Shown: piece after piece, positions 48,980 to 58,428 of the stretch | Numbering within the stretch: position 1 is the stretch's first letter | How the letters are laid out: each line of letters opens with the position of its first letter | Source of the DNA: a virus | Reading direction: 5' to 3' (one strand) | DNA: 64,000 nt | IMG/VR virus record: IMGVR_UViG_3300018080_000104 | Location: 1-64,000 of that record | Notes under the pieces: model-generated | Told to the model about the DNA's origin: nothing | What the model saw: the letters and a program-made list of their open reading frames with translations, nothing else | The model's database searches: none | Translations under genes and position numbers: made by a program

Positions 48980-50564
48980 ATTGCGTTTCCAATTGATCCA
49001 ACCTGTCGGTAACTTGTGGCCCCTCCTGCAATTGCTGCCCGCCGGCTTGCACCGAATGCATCCGATTGAGCAGCGCCACAGACTCGATGCGCCCCCCATC
49101 TACTCTCAACGTTTTACTTGCATCTACCAAACAACACAGTGCGCCATTGATGCGGCAAACAATAGGTTTTGGCGTCATTCCGCGGCGCGTCTTTGTTGCT
49201 GCCAGCATGCACGCCCATGTGTTTACGTCCTTCGTACCAAGTACCAATGCCAAAAACGCGTTGTTGGCAAACGCCTTACACCATTCTGCGTTGGTATGTG
49301 AAAGCTTAGCAACGGGACTAGCTTGCTGGGCTTTACCATTTACTTGCTGTAATACCCATCCAACAGCGTTAAACGGCACTGTAATTTCGCTACGAAAGCG
49401 ATCGACGAAAGTGCCAAGCTCTTTTATGAGCCTGTCCGAATGCCCGTCCTTTTGCATCAAAGCACGTTCGGCGCAAAGACCAGCATAATCACAATAGACG
49501 TCGTCAATTTCCCGCTGCTTCTCGTCTTGGATTGCGCCGAGCATGCTGCGAATTTCTGAAATGCCATGCATGCCCCCCATCGAATCTGGATGATTCGAAA
49601 AGTCTACCAGCACGGAATGCGAGTTTAACCATACCATATTCTCGGTATATCGCTCCTGTTCGCACGACGGATTGTTGCCGACAACTAGCTTGCGCTCGTA
49701 ATCTTGCAAATTCGCTAGCGTAGATAACTCGTCCGGACTGTGTATTGCTGCTAAGCGATCTTTGTGTATCTGACAGGCACAGCTTACTGCGCGAATTTGC
49801 AACGATCGCATATTGTCTTCATAGCTTATGTACACGCTGAGCCCGGTTTTCTCGCCGGTGCTCTGCTCTTTTTCATATGCGCGTTTTGCTCTCCCACACA
49901 TCATTTGGATCGCCAACGTGGTCTTGGCAACGCCAGACGGACCAATCAGCGTATTGACGTCGCCAATTTCTGCCATAGGTACCATTGAATCAATAAATGG
50001 CACCCCGGTTGTAACGGTACCGGCATCGGCGCCGGCCCATATCTCTGGTGCTGTTAGCTGTAGCTCTTTGTGCTGTATGTGACCAAGCTGCTGTATATGC
50101 CTGGCTATTTCTTCCGCAAAACCGGTATAGTCGGCCTGTCCGTTCAACCGCATGTCCGTTGCAAGCTGCTGTGCTGCAGCGCCGACAGTCCGTTCAAGTA
50201 GCACTTGCTGCAAGCATTCCAGCGCCCATCGCGGCTCCAAAACCTCTTGTGGATGAATATCCGTGTTGTACCACTGTCGTAATGAGTTTTCGACCTCCAC
50301 GAGCTGTTGGGGGCCGACTGTTTCGTCGTATTGCAATATCCGCAGCGATTCATTGACTATTGTTGTCAGCGTCGGCAGACAGGCCAGTCGCTCGTAGTGC
50401 TCTAAAGCTGCCGCCAGTATTGCGCGGTACGTTGCCTCGTGCGGCTGGTACAGATGCGACGGACGTAGACGCGCTGCAACTTGCTGAAATACTTTATCGA
50501 TTCGCAGTAGATGCAGGAACAAATAATCAAGTAACCGCGTATCTACTGGCAGTACATCGCTCAT
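48969..50564 (-). CDS. DnaB-like replicative helicase
   Basis: ATG at 50564 follows AGGGAACT and overlaps the stop of the preceding gene (ATGA). Residues 1-160 form a helical N-terminal domain. Walker A is GPSGVAKTT (208-216). VYISYEDNMRSLQIR and VYCDYAGL are Walker B-like regions. Arg and Gln motifs follow (GWVLQQVNGKAQ). DnaB-type helicases unwind the fork with the primase that is encoded next to it. The RecA core lacks some DnaB motifs that I could not align. Confidence 0.78.
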   Translation of the reverse strand: MSDVLPVDTRLLDYLFLHLLRIDKVFQQVAARLRPSHLYQPHEATYRAILAAALEHYERLACLPTLTTIVNESLRILQYDETVGPQQLVEVENSLRQWYNTDIHPQEVLEPRWALECLQQVLLERTVGAAAQQLATDMRLNGQADYTGFAEEIARHIQQLGHIQHKELQLTAPEIWAGADAGTVTTGVPFIDSMVPMAEIGDVNTLIGPSGVAKTTLAIQMMCGRAKRAYEKEQSTGEKTGLSVYISYEDNMRSLQIRAVSCACQIHKDRLAAIHSPDELSTLANLQDYERKLVVGNNPSCEQERYTENMVWLNSHSVLVDFSNHPDSMGGMHGISEIRSMLGAIQDEKQREIDDVYCDYAGLCAERALMQKDGHSDRLIKELGTFVDRFRSEITVPFNAVGWVLQQVNGKAQQASPVAKLSHTNAEWCKAFANNAFLALVLGTKDVNTWACMLAATKTRRGMTPKPIVCRINGALCCLVDASKTLRVDGGRIESVALLNRMHSVQAGGQQLQEGPQVTDRLDQLETQYVQ

Positions 50565-51280
50565 TTTAGTTCCCTCTCCGATTTTTCCAAAGTTGTGCCA
50601 AGCGCTTGCGCCGCCTCGTCCAGCAGTGCGTGCGGTATTTTTCCCGTCCAATTATCTGCATATCCGACCAGATCGCCCAGCAGTTGCTGCAGGGCAGCGT
50701 CGTGGAATATGGCTGCCAAGTCGTAATGTCCGTTATGCATTGCAACGCAATAACGAAATAGCGGCGACATTCCAAGCAACACATTAGACAATACGCGATA
50801 TCTCGCATCCTCTACGGAAATCGTCGGCGATGCTCGCCTGGTAATAGCGACATTGACGTTTAGCTCTGTCGCCTCGCTTTTCCATTCCGCTTTCTGCAAG
50901 CTCCGCGCATCAGCAATGTTTTTCTCATACTCATCCAGCGCTCTTTGCGCAACGATCTGCGCCGGCTGCATTGTACGCCCTCGTCGAAATTGCTGACTGA
51001 TATAGCCTTCCGGATCTGTAATGCCGTACGCTGTAATTTTCGCAGCCAGCTTTTGCCACAATCTTTGTCTGTCTTCAGTGTACGGCGGGATATGCTCCGC
51101 CGGAGTTTGCCATGCGCGATATAAGTTTTGCAGCGCACGGTAATATGCACGGAACAGCCGCTCTGCAAAACTAGCAATCATGCGCTGCCTGGCATCCGTA
51201 GTCCCGTCATCGATCATGACGGGCCGCTCGTCTGCTATTTCAGGAGGAGGCTGTTGTTGTTTGTATGAAGCCGCTGTCAT
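50561..51280 (-). CDS. Helical protein of unknown function next to helicase (239 aa)
   Basis: ATGA couplings on both sides (51277-51280 and 50561-50564) place it between the SF2 helicase and the DnaB-like gene. It is almost all helical (ERLFRAYYRALQNLYRAW; MLAA-type and KSERELK). It could be a helicase loader, which often sits here in phage operons; this is inference from position. No motif supports it. Confidence 0.6.
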   Translation of the reverse strand: MTAASYKQQQPPPEIADERPVMIDDGTTDARQRMIASFAERLFRAYYRALQNLYRAWQTPAEHIPPYTEDRQRLWQKLAAKITAYGITDPEGYISQQFRRGRTMQPAQIVAQRALDEYEKNIADARSLQKAEWKSEATELNVNVAITRRASPTISVEDARYRVLSNVLLGMSPLFRYCVAMHNGHYDLAAIFHDAALQQLLGDLVGYADNWTGKIPHALLDEAAQALGTTLEKSERELK

Positions 51281-52803
51281 GTTACACCGATCCGGCTGCG
51301 CCGTATCGTCCACAAAGAGCCGTCGGGATTGTATTGTACCCATCCGTTAGCGTTGTATGCCCTTCGTCTGCTCATCGCATATCCTTTGAATTGTCCGTCG
51401 AATGCATCGTCGCAATCTATGACAACGCCGCATTGTTTGCCAGTCGCTTCATCTGTACGACAAACACGGCCGGGCGCCTGTATGTTGGCGGTTTCACTGG
51501 CGCCGCCGTTGGCACGAACGAGTACCTGTAACGAATCGAACGATACACCTGTCGCCCACACGCCTGTCGCTATAGCGCCGAGAAATTCTCTATTTTCAAA
51601 TCCGCGACGCAGTTGATCCCTTCGCGTTGCCGTCATTGACTCGTCTGCGCCTAGCAATCCGGCATCTACAAATGTGTTGCGGCGTTCGGGCGAAAGTGCT
51701 TGTTCGGCATAGCACAGTTGAAAATTGGGCAAGTGTTGCCGCAAGAACAGCGCATGCTCTAGCGTATCTACGAGAACCAGTGTCTGCATGTTGTTCTGCA
51801 CAAACGTGTCTGCTGCACTTGCGATTACCTGATTGCGATAATCGTGCCGCCAAATGCCGTGCCGCTTGCGTGCTACGCGCTGCCGCAGCAATCTGCACGG
51901 ATTCCATCCTGGATTTACAGACAACCACTGCACAATGATAGGCACAACGATGCCAAGTTGCTCTGCCTGTACGTATGGCAGTTTGAATATAGTTGGCCCA
52001 AAAATCCCATCCATACGATGATATGCATTGTCGAACCGCGTTTCTTTGCTGGCGGTGAACCCATACATCCGAGCATCCCAATATCGGCTCAACCATTCTG
52101 CATATCGATCCGTCATAAGCTCGTGAACTTCGTCCGCCAGCACAATGTCCGCAGCAAAATCCGAATGCCGAAGGCTGTCGGCCGTATATATGGTGATGCG
52201 CCGTTTGTGCTTCTTGCCACCGCCCACTTGTCCGATGTCAGGAAGCCATCGCGACATGTGTCGTCGAATGGTCGCCACCACGCTTTTCGATTTGGTGACA
52301 ATGTCAATCTTTGCTCGCGGATACAGAGCGCCCAGCATTCCGAACATATAGCTCTTGCCGAACGCCGGAACAGCTTCGATGATGCCTCCGTCGTGCATAT
52401 CGATTTGGGCCAGGCACGTCTCCTGCATCGGTCGGAGTTCGAATGCAGTAAATATGCGATCCCAATCTGCCGCATAAACCTCCGGCTTTGGCGGATTGTA
52501 ATCGACGTATTGCACAGAGTAGCCGGCCTGCCGCAGAATAGCGGCCAGCGTAGGTCGCCAGCCTTTCTGACAGCACAGGCAACCACTGCTAGAAAATTGA
52601 TAGAGTCGTCGCTCTTCGCACTGTACCGTTTCTCGCAGCCCGCATACCGGATCGTAGCGATTGGCCGCCTCTCGATCGAACAAGTGCGTATAGATGAGCG
52701 GCTTTGTGAGTTTCCGGACAATCTCCCCCGCAAGGGGATGCTGTCCATCTGCGGATACCTCTATTAGGGCATTCCGGCGGCTAATTACAGCCAATTTTTC
52801 CAT
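51277..52803 (-). CDS. SF2 helicase (DEAD/H-type)
   Basis: The ATG at 52803 directly follows a terminator; the frame is open to 52872 through that hairpin, so I prefer the shorter form. Motif I is degenerate but recognisable (EAVPAFGKS, 143-151); DEVHELM is motif II (224-230), and YGFTASKETR is motif III-like. TGVWATGVSFDS and NIQAPGRVCRTDE are motifs V and VI. A Cys cluster (CLCCQKG) lies at 75-80. The enzyme may help recombination or replication restart. No good RBS. Confidence 0.76.
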   Translation of the reverse strand: MEKLAVISRRNALIEVSADGQHPLAGEIVRKLTKPLIYTHLFDREAANRYDPVCGLRETVQCEERRLYQFSSSGCLCCQKGWRPTLAAILRQAGYSVQYVDYNPPKPEVYAADWDRIFTAFELRPMQETCLAQIDMHDGGIIEAVPAFGKSYMFGMLGALYPRAKIDIVTKSKSVVATIRRHMSRWLPDIGQVGGGKKHKRRITIYTADSLRHSDFAADIVLADEVHELMTDRYAEWLSRYWDARMYGFTASKETRFDNAYHRMDGIFGPTIFKLPYVQAEQLGIVVPIIVQWLSVNPGWNPCRLLRQRVARKRHGIWRHDYRNQVIASAADTFVQNNMQTLVLVDTLEHALFLRQHLPNFQLCYAEQALSPERRNTFVDAGLLGADESMTATRRDQLRRGFENREFLGAIATGVWATGVSFDSLQVLVRANGGASETANIQAPGRVCRTDEATGKQCGVVIDCDDAFDGQFKGYAMSRRRAYNANGWVQYNPDGSLWTIRRSRIGVT

Positions 52804-52852
52804 AAAAAACCCCAGCTTGTCGGTATTTGCAGTATTGACCGACCGCGCTGGG
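52804..52852 (-). terminator. Intrinsic terminator directly before the SF2 helicase start
   Basis: CCCAGC/GCTGGG and GGTCGGT/ACCGAC stems with a 13-nt loop are followed by six Ts and then ATG. It ends the transcript of the 147-aa gene, so the helicase would need readthrough or another promoter. Confidence 0.75.
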
Positions 52853-52916
52853 AATGCTATCATCAATAGCATCGAGCCAACGATGACCGCTATCCCCTAG
52901 CCGGTTATGTTACAAC

Positions 52917-52951
52917 GAGGTCCGCTTACCACCGGCGGACCTCATTTTTTT
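52917..52951 (+). terminator. Plus-strand intrinsic terminator
   Basis: GAGGTCCGC pairs with GCGGACCTC across 9 nt, followed by CATTTTTTT on the plus strand. No plus-strand gene is nearby, so the terminator is an orphan or serves antisense transcription. Confidence 0.65.
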
Positions 52952-52975
52952 CGCTCAAGCTCATTCGTTTCTGGA

Positions 52976-53419
52976 CTACAATCGACGGCGTGGAGTAACT
53001 GCTAACACTTCAAAGGTGCCGTACTTCTGTTCTGGTCGATACGGGCTTATGCCTTTGTACCGGCCTACAATATCCAACAATTCTTTGAACTCGTCAATCG
53101 TGATTTCCGTCGGTATCACTGCATGCACCGTAACGCTATCGCCCGGGTAGAACGCTTCGTGCTTGGTAAATCGCCCTTGGGCATAGAAGCGCCGGTACAC
53201 TCGAGGTTCGCCGACGATTATCGGATCCCAGTCTATTTGCTTTACTGCAGCCTGGTGCCTGTTCAAAACGATCGCGGCGTATCGCAACACCGCGCTCCAC
53301 CACGTCGGCAAAAACATGACTCGTCCGTTTGGGTCGTGCAGAAATTTGCTGATTTTCTGGTAACGACAATTGCCCAGGCAATGATTGTTGAAACGTAAAG
53401 TTGCAGCAACTTCAATCAT
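52976..53419 (-). CDS. Protein of unknown function, separately transcribed (147 aa)
   Basis: The gene lies between an own upstream promoter-like region and a terminator. The protein has an Asn/Cys segment (HCLGNCRYQKISKFL), an aromatic/hydrophobic block (FLPTWWSAVLRYAAIVLNR), and a C-terminal GISPYRPEQKYGTFEVLAV. That ending resembles small phage and bacterial proteins of unknown role; it does not match a CRISPR RAMP. Function unknown. Confidence 0.62.
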   Translation of the reverse strand: MIEVAATLRFNNHCLGNCRYQKISKFLHDPNGRVMFLPTWWSAVLRYAAIVLNRHQAAVKQIDWDPIIVGEPRVYRRFYAQGRFTKHEAFYPGDSVTVHAVIPTEITIDEFKELLDIVGRYKGISPYRPEQKYGTFEVLAVTPRRRL

Positions 53420-53430
53420 GTGTGCCTGCC

Positions 53431-53484
53431 GTTGCAGCTATATGCTACAGCTATATGCTACAGCTATAGCAATGCCGCTGTCAA
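53431..53484 (-). promoter_or_regulatory. Promoter-like region with 13-bp direct repeats
   Basis: TTGACA at 53479-53484 is followed by CGGCATTGCTATAGC, similar to the CGGCATTATAA element, and three copies of a gctacagctatat-type 13-mer. The repeats could be operator sites; the exact -10 is unclear. Confidence 0.45.
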
Positions 53485-53496
53485 TAAGCACTATTG

Positions 53497-54513
53497 CTAA
53501 TTCCGCATATAGTGGCTATAGGCGGTAGCAGCCACTACATCTTGTTTGAAAAAATAGTCAGCGTCAAACAACAAACCATGATCGGGCAACGGCACGTCGC
53601 GGTACAGCTCCTGGATCCATACAGTACGCAAAAAGTCCACGAAACGTAATGACGCGCGGAGGTCTGCTGTAACTGGACTTTTCGGCACCTTTCGGGCTTG
53701 TGGGCCGTAGCCAGACAGATAGCCCCATACCCGCCAAACAAAATCGCCTGGTCGAATGCCGGGCCTGTCCGCATCAAGTACGGCCCGCGGACCCGTCAGC
53801 TTGTACATCTCGATTATCTGTTCTTCCAGTTCAGGCTGTTTCCAGCAACCCAAAACAAGCTTGCACCTTGCATACCCGCGAGGCCGACTAGAACTACCGA
53901 GTGTAACAGCTGCTTGCGTTCTCGGATTTAGTCCCAAGTACTTGTCAAGCTTCGCCGCCCTGTCAGGCCTAGTAATGTCTATAAACCACCGCGGATCCAA
54001 AATAATTGACAACAGTTCGGCACAGCGTGCAGCATTCAGCGTCGGAACGAACGTCAAAGGTTTCCATGCAGGGTGCATGTGCAATAGTCGCATTACTTGC
54101 GAAGTAACACGGCCGTTCATTTGAATTTCATGAGCCATCGCATATACGATATAATCATGCTCCGTCACTTCGTGGAAACCGCCTTGACTCGGTGCTCGCG
54201 AAAACCGCCGCATGTGATACAACACAGACGCTGGATCTTTTCGATCACTAGCAGTATGGCAAACCAGCGGCGTCGCCACTTCGAGGCTGGCGATGCGGCC
54301 GCGGATTCGGCAGTCAAACAGCGATACAATCAGCGCAGCGTTTGCTGCTGTTCCAATTACGCGAACTTTTTCGGCGCGGCGTATGTGATCGCTTGCCATG
54401 AAATCATGGACAGTCATGTGAGTCGGCTGTGGCATCCCGTCGCAATCGAGATACCACACGCCGTCCTCTCCAACATGTACTTTCAGCGATTTAAGGTCTG
54501 TCGTTGTTTTCAT
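53497..54513 (-). CDS. Protein of unknown function (338 aa)
   Basis: The N-terminus has a beta start (LKVHVGEDGVWYLDCDGMPQ). Then come VRVIGTAANAALIVSLFDC and a helical and Arg-rich centre (HYMRRFSRAPSQGGFHEV). C-terminal segments are mixed. No catalytic motif is seen. It is upstream of the separately regulated 147-aa gene and downstream of the SbcC-like gene. Function unknown. Confidence 0.6.
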   Translation of the reverse strand: MKTTTDLKSLKVHVGEDGVWYLDCDGMPQPTHMTVHDFMASDHIRRAEKVRVIGTAANAALIVSLFDCRIRGRIASLEVATPLVCHTASDRKDPASVLYHMRRFSRAPSQGGFHEVTEHDYIVYAMAHEIQMNGRVTSQVMRLLHMHPAWKPLTFVPTLNAARCAELLSIILDPRWFIDITRPDRAAKLDKYLGLNPRTQAAVTLGSSSRPRGYARCKLVLGCWKQPELEEQIIEMYKLTGPRAVLDADRPGIRPGDFVWRVWGYLSGYGPQARKVPKSPVTADLRASLRFVDFLRTVWIQELYRDVPLPDHGLLFDADYFFKQDVVAATAYSHYMRN

Positions 54514-54540
54514 TTGGCGGTTACAACGAATTCTTTCGAT

Positions 54541-56724
54541 TTACGTTGCCAGATCTATCACTGCATCAAAATACTGGCCGAGCTGCGAAGCTCGATGTGT
54601 AACAAACAATATCTGCAAACCGCGCTCCTGCGAGATCGCTCGCAGCCGTTCCAAAGCAATCGGTAAACAGCCCAGGTTGTGCTCATCCAGCCCTGCTGCC
54701 GGCTCGTCCATCATGAGTATACCTAGATTATTGGCAAAAGTTGAATTCATTGCTATACGAAATGCTAAAGCCAGCGTTACCCGCTCCCCCACCGACAGCC
54801 AGCTATCCGGCACAGTCCGACTACCATCAAGGAAATTCGCCTGAAATCCTAAGGCATCATTGGCGGCTACCCTAAACGGACTATCGAATAGCCCCAGCGT
54901 TTCGTTGATTTGCTGCTCCATGTGTTGCAAGTATGTGTACGACAGTATTCGCGGTGCTTCATTGACATGGAACACGTTTCGAACATCTGTCATGAACTCC
55001 TTAGCCGCAGTACGCCGTCCAGCTGTTAAAAGCGTAGCCGTTGCCGAGTCCAGCCTGGCTTTCGCCTCGGCCGCCATGACTTCGGCACGGATTACGGCAT
55101 CCGCCCAATCCTGCTTCGTGCGTCGCCGCAAACGCATAGTCTCGATTTCGCGCTGTGCCGTTGCAGCCGCGGCTGCTGTCGCATGCTCGGAGGCAGTTAG
55201 CTGCGCCGCAATGTCAGCAATCGTCGTTGTTACGCTCTCTACATGGCTTTCGCACCGCGTTCGCTGCTCGCGGATTTTTGCTAGTCGGTCTGCAGTCTGC
55301 TGCTTGCCTTTATGATACCCTTCCAGTTCGGCAATAATGGCATTCGCATCGTTCTTTGTCGTTGCCGGCGATGCAACATGCACTAGACTATCTCGCGTAC
55401 GCTTCAGCCTGCGAATAGTTTCCAGCAAGCTTGTACGGTAATTATCCGAACGCAATTTTGCTTGCGTATACTTTTCAAGCAAGTCCAATTGTCTTGCTTT
55501 TTCTGCCGACTCTGCCTGCGCATCGTGTAACTGTGATTGCTTTTCTGCCAGCAATGCAACGCGTGCATCGAAATCTGGCATTCGCTGGCCGCACGTGGGG
55601 CAGTTTTCGTTGGCAGCTTCCCGGCTAAGTATCAGCACCGTTTCTGCTAGTACGCTGGTTTTTGCATTCGCTGCTTGTGTAGCCTGGATCAATTCCGCCT
55701 TTATAGCATCATCGTCTACAGCAGCGCAGACAACCGGATCAGAGGGCTTGGTAGGTTTTGCTCGATCCCGCCAGAGCCGCATTGCGCAGTTTTGCTCTGT
55801 TTGCCACTCCGCACGCGCAGCTCGCGAATGCTCGTGCACTGCCCAGTCTGTCAGTGTTTGCCTAGCGGCCTCGACTAGCGGCAATACAGAATTTATACCC
55901 TGGTCAAGTGTAGCAACATCATCAGCTAGCTTCGCGAGAACCTCATCGTGTTCTTGCAGCTCCGCTGTCGCTTCTTCCAGCTCCATCTGCAACGATTGTC
56001 GCCTTGCAGCCAACTGTTTATTGCTCTGATAGGCATCGATTATCCGCTGGCGGTCAGAGATATAATCTGTTATGTCGTCGGGCACGTCCACATAATTGCA
56101 GCTCTCGGCCTGTAGTGCCTCCAACTGCGATTGTTGCTTCTTATAGTCACTTGCTCTTGTCGTGAGTGGCACTGCAAGCGACGGAATCACTATTTCTGTG
56201 ACCGCCTCACCGAGCTCTTTCCAGATCTTTTGCGCCTTATCAATGCCAAACAGAATGGCCAATTCTTGTGCCCGTTCAGTTTCTGTTTTGTCGATCAACG
56301 CGTCAATTTGGCGCTGGTTGACAAATATGTAATCGTCCAGCTGCTTCTTGGTAATACTCAGGGCTGCCCACAATTCCTTATTGATTTTGCCGGTACCGCG
56401 TATTGCGCTCGATTCATCGCCGTGCTGTATTACCATTTCTGCCGTCGCCGGCCGCAACATGCGCCGAATCCGGTAGAGCACACCAGCATGCCGCAGCCGC
56501 AGCAAAACACCTGCTTTTTCGCCATGGCCCGCCAGCTGCCGGATATTTTCCAGCTTCCTCTGCTCGCCACCGGCTTCGCCGGTCATCGCAAAACGTATCG
56601 CCGCAAGAAAGTTCGTCTTCCCGCTGCCGTTCGGTCCGACAATCATATTCAAGTACGGACTAAATGCTGCTTCACGTTGGCGGTGTTGTCGGAAGTTGGT
56701 CAGCGTCACAGTCTCCAGGTTCAT
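54541..56724 (-). CDS. SbcC/Rad50-like (gp46-type) recombination ATPase
   Basis: AGGAGCAAATGC precedes the ATG. Walker A is GPNGSGKTN (30-38). Then come coiled coils with a zinc-hook CPTC (ANENCPTCGQ). The signature is LSVGERVTLALAF, Walker B is LGILMMDEPAAGLD and the H-loop FVTHRAS. With the SbcD-like partner it processes DNA ends for recombination and replication restart. It overlaps that partner's gene by about 50 nt. Confidence 0.88.
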   Translation of the reverse strand: MNLETVTLTNFRQHRQREAAFSPYLNMIVGPNGSGKTNFLAAIRFAMTGEAGGEQRKLENIRQLAGHGEKAGVLLRLRHAGVLYRIRRMLRPATAEMVIQHGDESSAIRGTGKINKELWAALSITKKQLDDYIFVNQRQIDALIDKTETERAQELAILFGIDKAQKIWKELGEAVTEIVIPSLAVPLTTRASDYKKQQSQLEALQAESCNYVDVPDDITDYISDRQRIIDAYQSNKQLAARRQSLQMELEEATAELQEHDEVLAKLADDVATLDQGINSVLPLVEAARQTLTDWAVHEHSRAARAEWQTEQNCAMRLWRDRAKPTKPSDPVVCAAVDDDAIKAELIQATQAANAKTSVLAETVLILSREAANENCPTCGQRMPDFDARVALLAEKQSQLHDAQAESAEKARQLDLLEKYTQAKLRSDNYRTSLLETIRRLKRTRDSLVHVASPATTKNDANAIIAELEGYHKGKQQTADRLAKIREQRTRCESHVESVTTTIADIAAQLTASEHATAAAAATAQREIETMRLRRRTKQDWADAVIRAEVMAAEAKARLDSATATLLTAGRRTAAKEFMTDVRNVFHVNEAPRILSYTYLQHMEQQINETLGLFDSPFRVAANDALGFQANFLDGSRTVPDSWLSVGERVTLALAFRIAMNSTFANNLGILMMDEPAAGLDEHNLGCLPIALERLRAISQERGLQILFVTHRASQLGQYFDAVIDLAT

Positions 56725-57820
56725 GCATTTGCTCCTGAATGATAGTATTTATTTCCTCACGCACATTCTGCGCGTTCCATAGACGAATAGCGGCATTGCA
56801 GACGTCAGCATTGTCGCCGTAACCCGTACGAATACAGCCGGGCATGCCCTGCTCAAACACAGCTTCGAGTCTCGCTTGTTCTGCCATAGTCTCCTGCGCT
56901 TGTCGCGGATTCTGTGGATCCCAGAATATATGCGCAGCGTCGCTGACAACGTCGGTAATCTGAGTACGAACGCCCGCTACTGCCGTCAAATAGTGGACAC
57001 GGATAATATTCTTGCGGATACTGTCCGGCACATGCGCTTGTGGCCGCTTTGCTTCGCTGACGTTCCAATCGGCGCAAAATTGCCGCAGCGCAGCTTCACT
57101 ATCAATGATATAATCAAACACTTGTCTGGGTCGCAGTGGCTCACTGGTAACTGTCATGTCATCGTTAAGAAGCCACACACCTGTAGCCGTCGATTCATCG
57201 ATTTTCTGCGGACAGAGCGGCCCCGGTGATAGTATGTAACGCGCTGCCGAATGCATCTGCCTGTGCGAATGGTAATCGCCAGTAAAAATCGTGCGTACGT
57301 GCGGCGCTACCCATTCAAACCAAGCATCGCCGCTATCAGCAGATAGGAAATCTTTCCACACTTGGTGTGTCGCCAATATCTGCGCCGTTCGTGGTACAGC
57401 TTCCAGTGCAGCGCGCACATCTTGCGGATGCCGATAATCCAAGCCATATATACTACAGCTACGATCGGGCAGTAGCTCTATAACCTGCTGATCGATCCAA
57501 ACCGGCCAGCCATGAATGGCAGCCAGCCACGGCGGTTCCGCCCGTTCATGTTGTCCTTGTACATAATAGACGGCAATATTCTGGTCCTGGAACCACTGCA
57601 TGGCTGCTCGCATTTGACTGACTGCGGCGGATTGTTGCAGTTGCTCATTGAAAACGTCACCGAGAAGTAGCAAATTTTCAACCTGGCATCGCGCGGCAAT
57701 CTGCTGCACTTGCTTAATGCCCCAAGCAATATCCCCTTCAAGCATAGGATGTCGAGGCCAAATTCGATCTTTCTTTCGGACATGCCAGTCGGCAGTCACT
57801 AACGCCACGGGCTTGCTCAA
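56672..57820 (-). CDS. SbcD/Mre11-like (gp47-type) nuclease
   Basis: TTG start at 57820 after CGGAGA. Metallophosphoesterase motifs: TADWHVRK (D-x-H), LGDVFN (GD), GQHERA (in place of GNHE), HQVW and GDYHSHRQ (G-x-H-x-H). The Asn of the GNHD/E motif is replaced by Gln. Partner of the SbcC-like ATPase. The enzyme would cut DNA ends or hairpins with Mn2+. The replaced residue could lower activity. Confidence 0.83.
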   Translation of the reverse strand: MSKPVALVTADWHVRKKDRIWPRHPMLEGDIAWGIKQVQQIAARCQVENLLLLGDVFNEQLQQSAAVSQMRAAMQWFQDQNIAVYYVQGQHERAEPPWLAAIHGWPVWIDQQVIELLPDRSCSIYGLDYRHPQDVRAALEAVPRTAQILATHQVWKDFLSADSGDAWFEWVAPHVRTIFTGDYHSHRQMHSAARYILSPGPLCPQKIDESTATGVWLLNDDMTVTSEPLRPRQVFDYIIDSEAALRQFCADWNVSEAKRPQAHVPDSIRKNIIRVHYLTAVAGVRTQITDVVSDAAHIFWDPQNPRQAQETMAEQARLEAVFEQGMPGCIRTGYGDNADVCNAAIRLWNAQNVREEINTIIQEQMHEPGDCDADQLPTTPPT

Positions 57821-57840
57821 TTTGTTTCTCCGTAGACTGA

Positions 57841-58428
57841 TTATTGATATTTCTGCAGATACTTCGCAAAACTCTCCCGCGGCATCACCAGATCATCAAA
57901 CGTGAACACTCGCGGGTCCAGCGTTTTTTTATCTGGATGTGCGGTATACACAATAATCCGCCCGGATGCTAGCAATGCCTGCATCTGTGAAGTAAATTGT
58001 GCGTCGAGCTCCCGCAGTCCACGAGATACCCGCATAACGCGGCTGAACGGAGTATCGTGCCAAATGCCGGGCAATCCCAGCTGTTCCTGCTTCTTTGAAT
58101 CCTCGTACATCAAAATGGCTGCCGGCATTGCTTCTGCGTCTCGCAGCACCGCCTCTTCCAACATGCTTTCGAAATGCGCAAGGCCCATTGTTTTGCTCCA
58201 AAGGGTAGTGTAAACTGATGCCTGTCCGCTATGCATGACGAGGCTAATATGCTTATAATCTCTTGCAAACCTAGCGAAACTGTACGAGTGGGCAGCGCCA
58301 ACGTCGCTGTACTCCGAATTACCGGCAATCGTGTCATACTCGGAATTACTGCTCCGCGGTCTGTCACAGTTGTTCGGCAGGAGTTGGCACAGCGACCGCC
58401 GTCTCCTGGAAAGCCCGCCTAATTGCAA
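57841..58428 (-). CDS. Protein of unknown function (195 aa, start uncertain)
   Basis: The first in-frame start is a TTG at 58428 within the preceding gene, with no clear RBS. The N-terminal 45 residues are weakly coding-like. The convincing part begins near YSFARFARDYKHISLVMHSG, with GLAHFESMLEEAVLRDAE and RIIVYTAHPDKKTLDPR. It might be a nuclease- or Toprim-like fold, but no motif is clear. The start may be internal or use a rare codon. Confidence 0.5.
   Translation of the reverse strand: MQLGGLSRRRRSLCQLLPNNCDRPRSSNSEYDTIAGNSEYSDVGAAHSYSFARFARDYKHISLVMHSGQASVYTTLWSKTMGLAHFESMLEEAVLRDAEAMPAAILMYEDSKKQEQLGLPGIWHDTPFSRVMRVSRGLRELDAQFTSQMQALLASGRIIVYTAHPDKKTLDPRVFTFDDLVMPRESFAKYLQKYQ

Noticed and set aside
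52976-53419. CRISPR RAMP (Cas5/6/7-like) protein
   Set aside because: The C-terminal G-I-S-P-Y-R...F-E-V segment is suggestive but there is no RAMP core, no repeat array and no other cas gene in the window.
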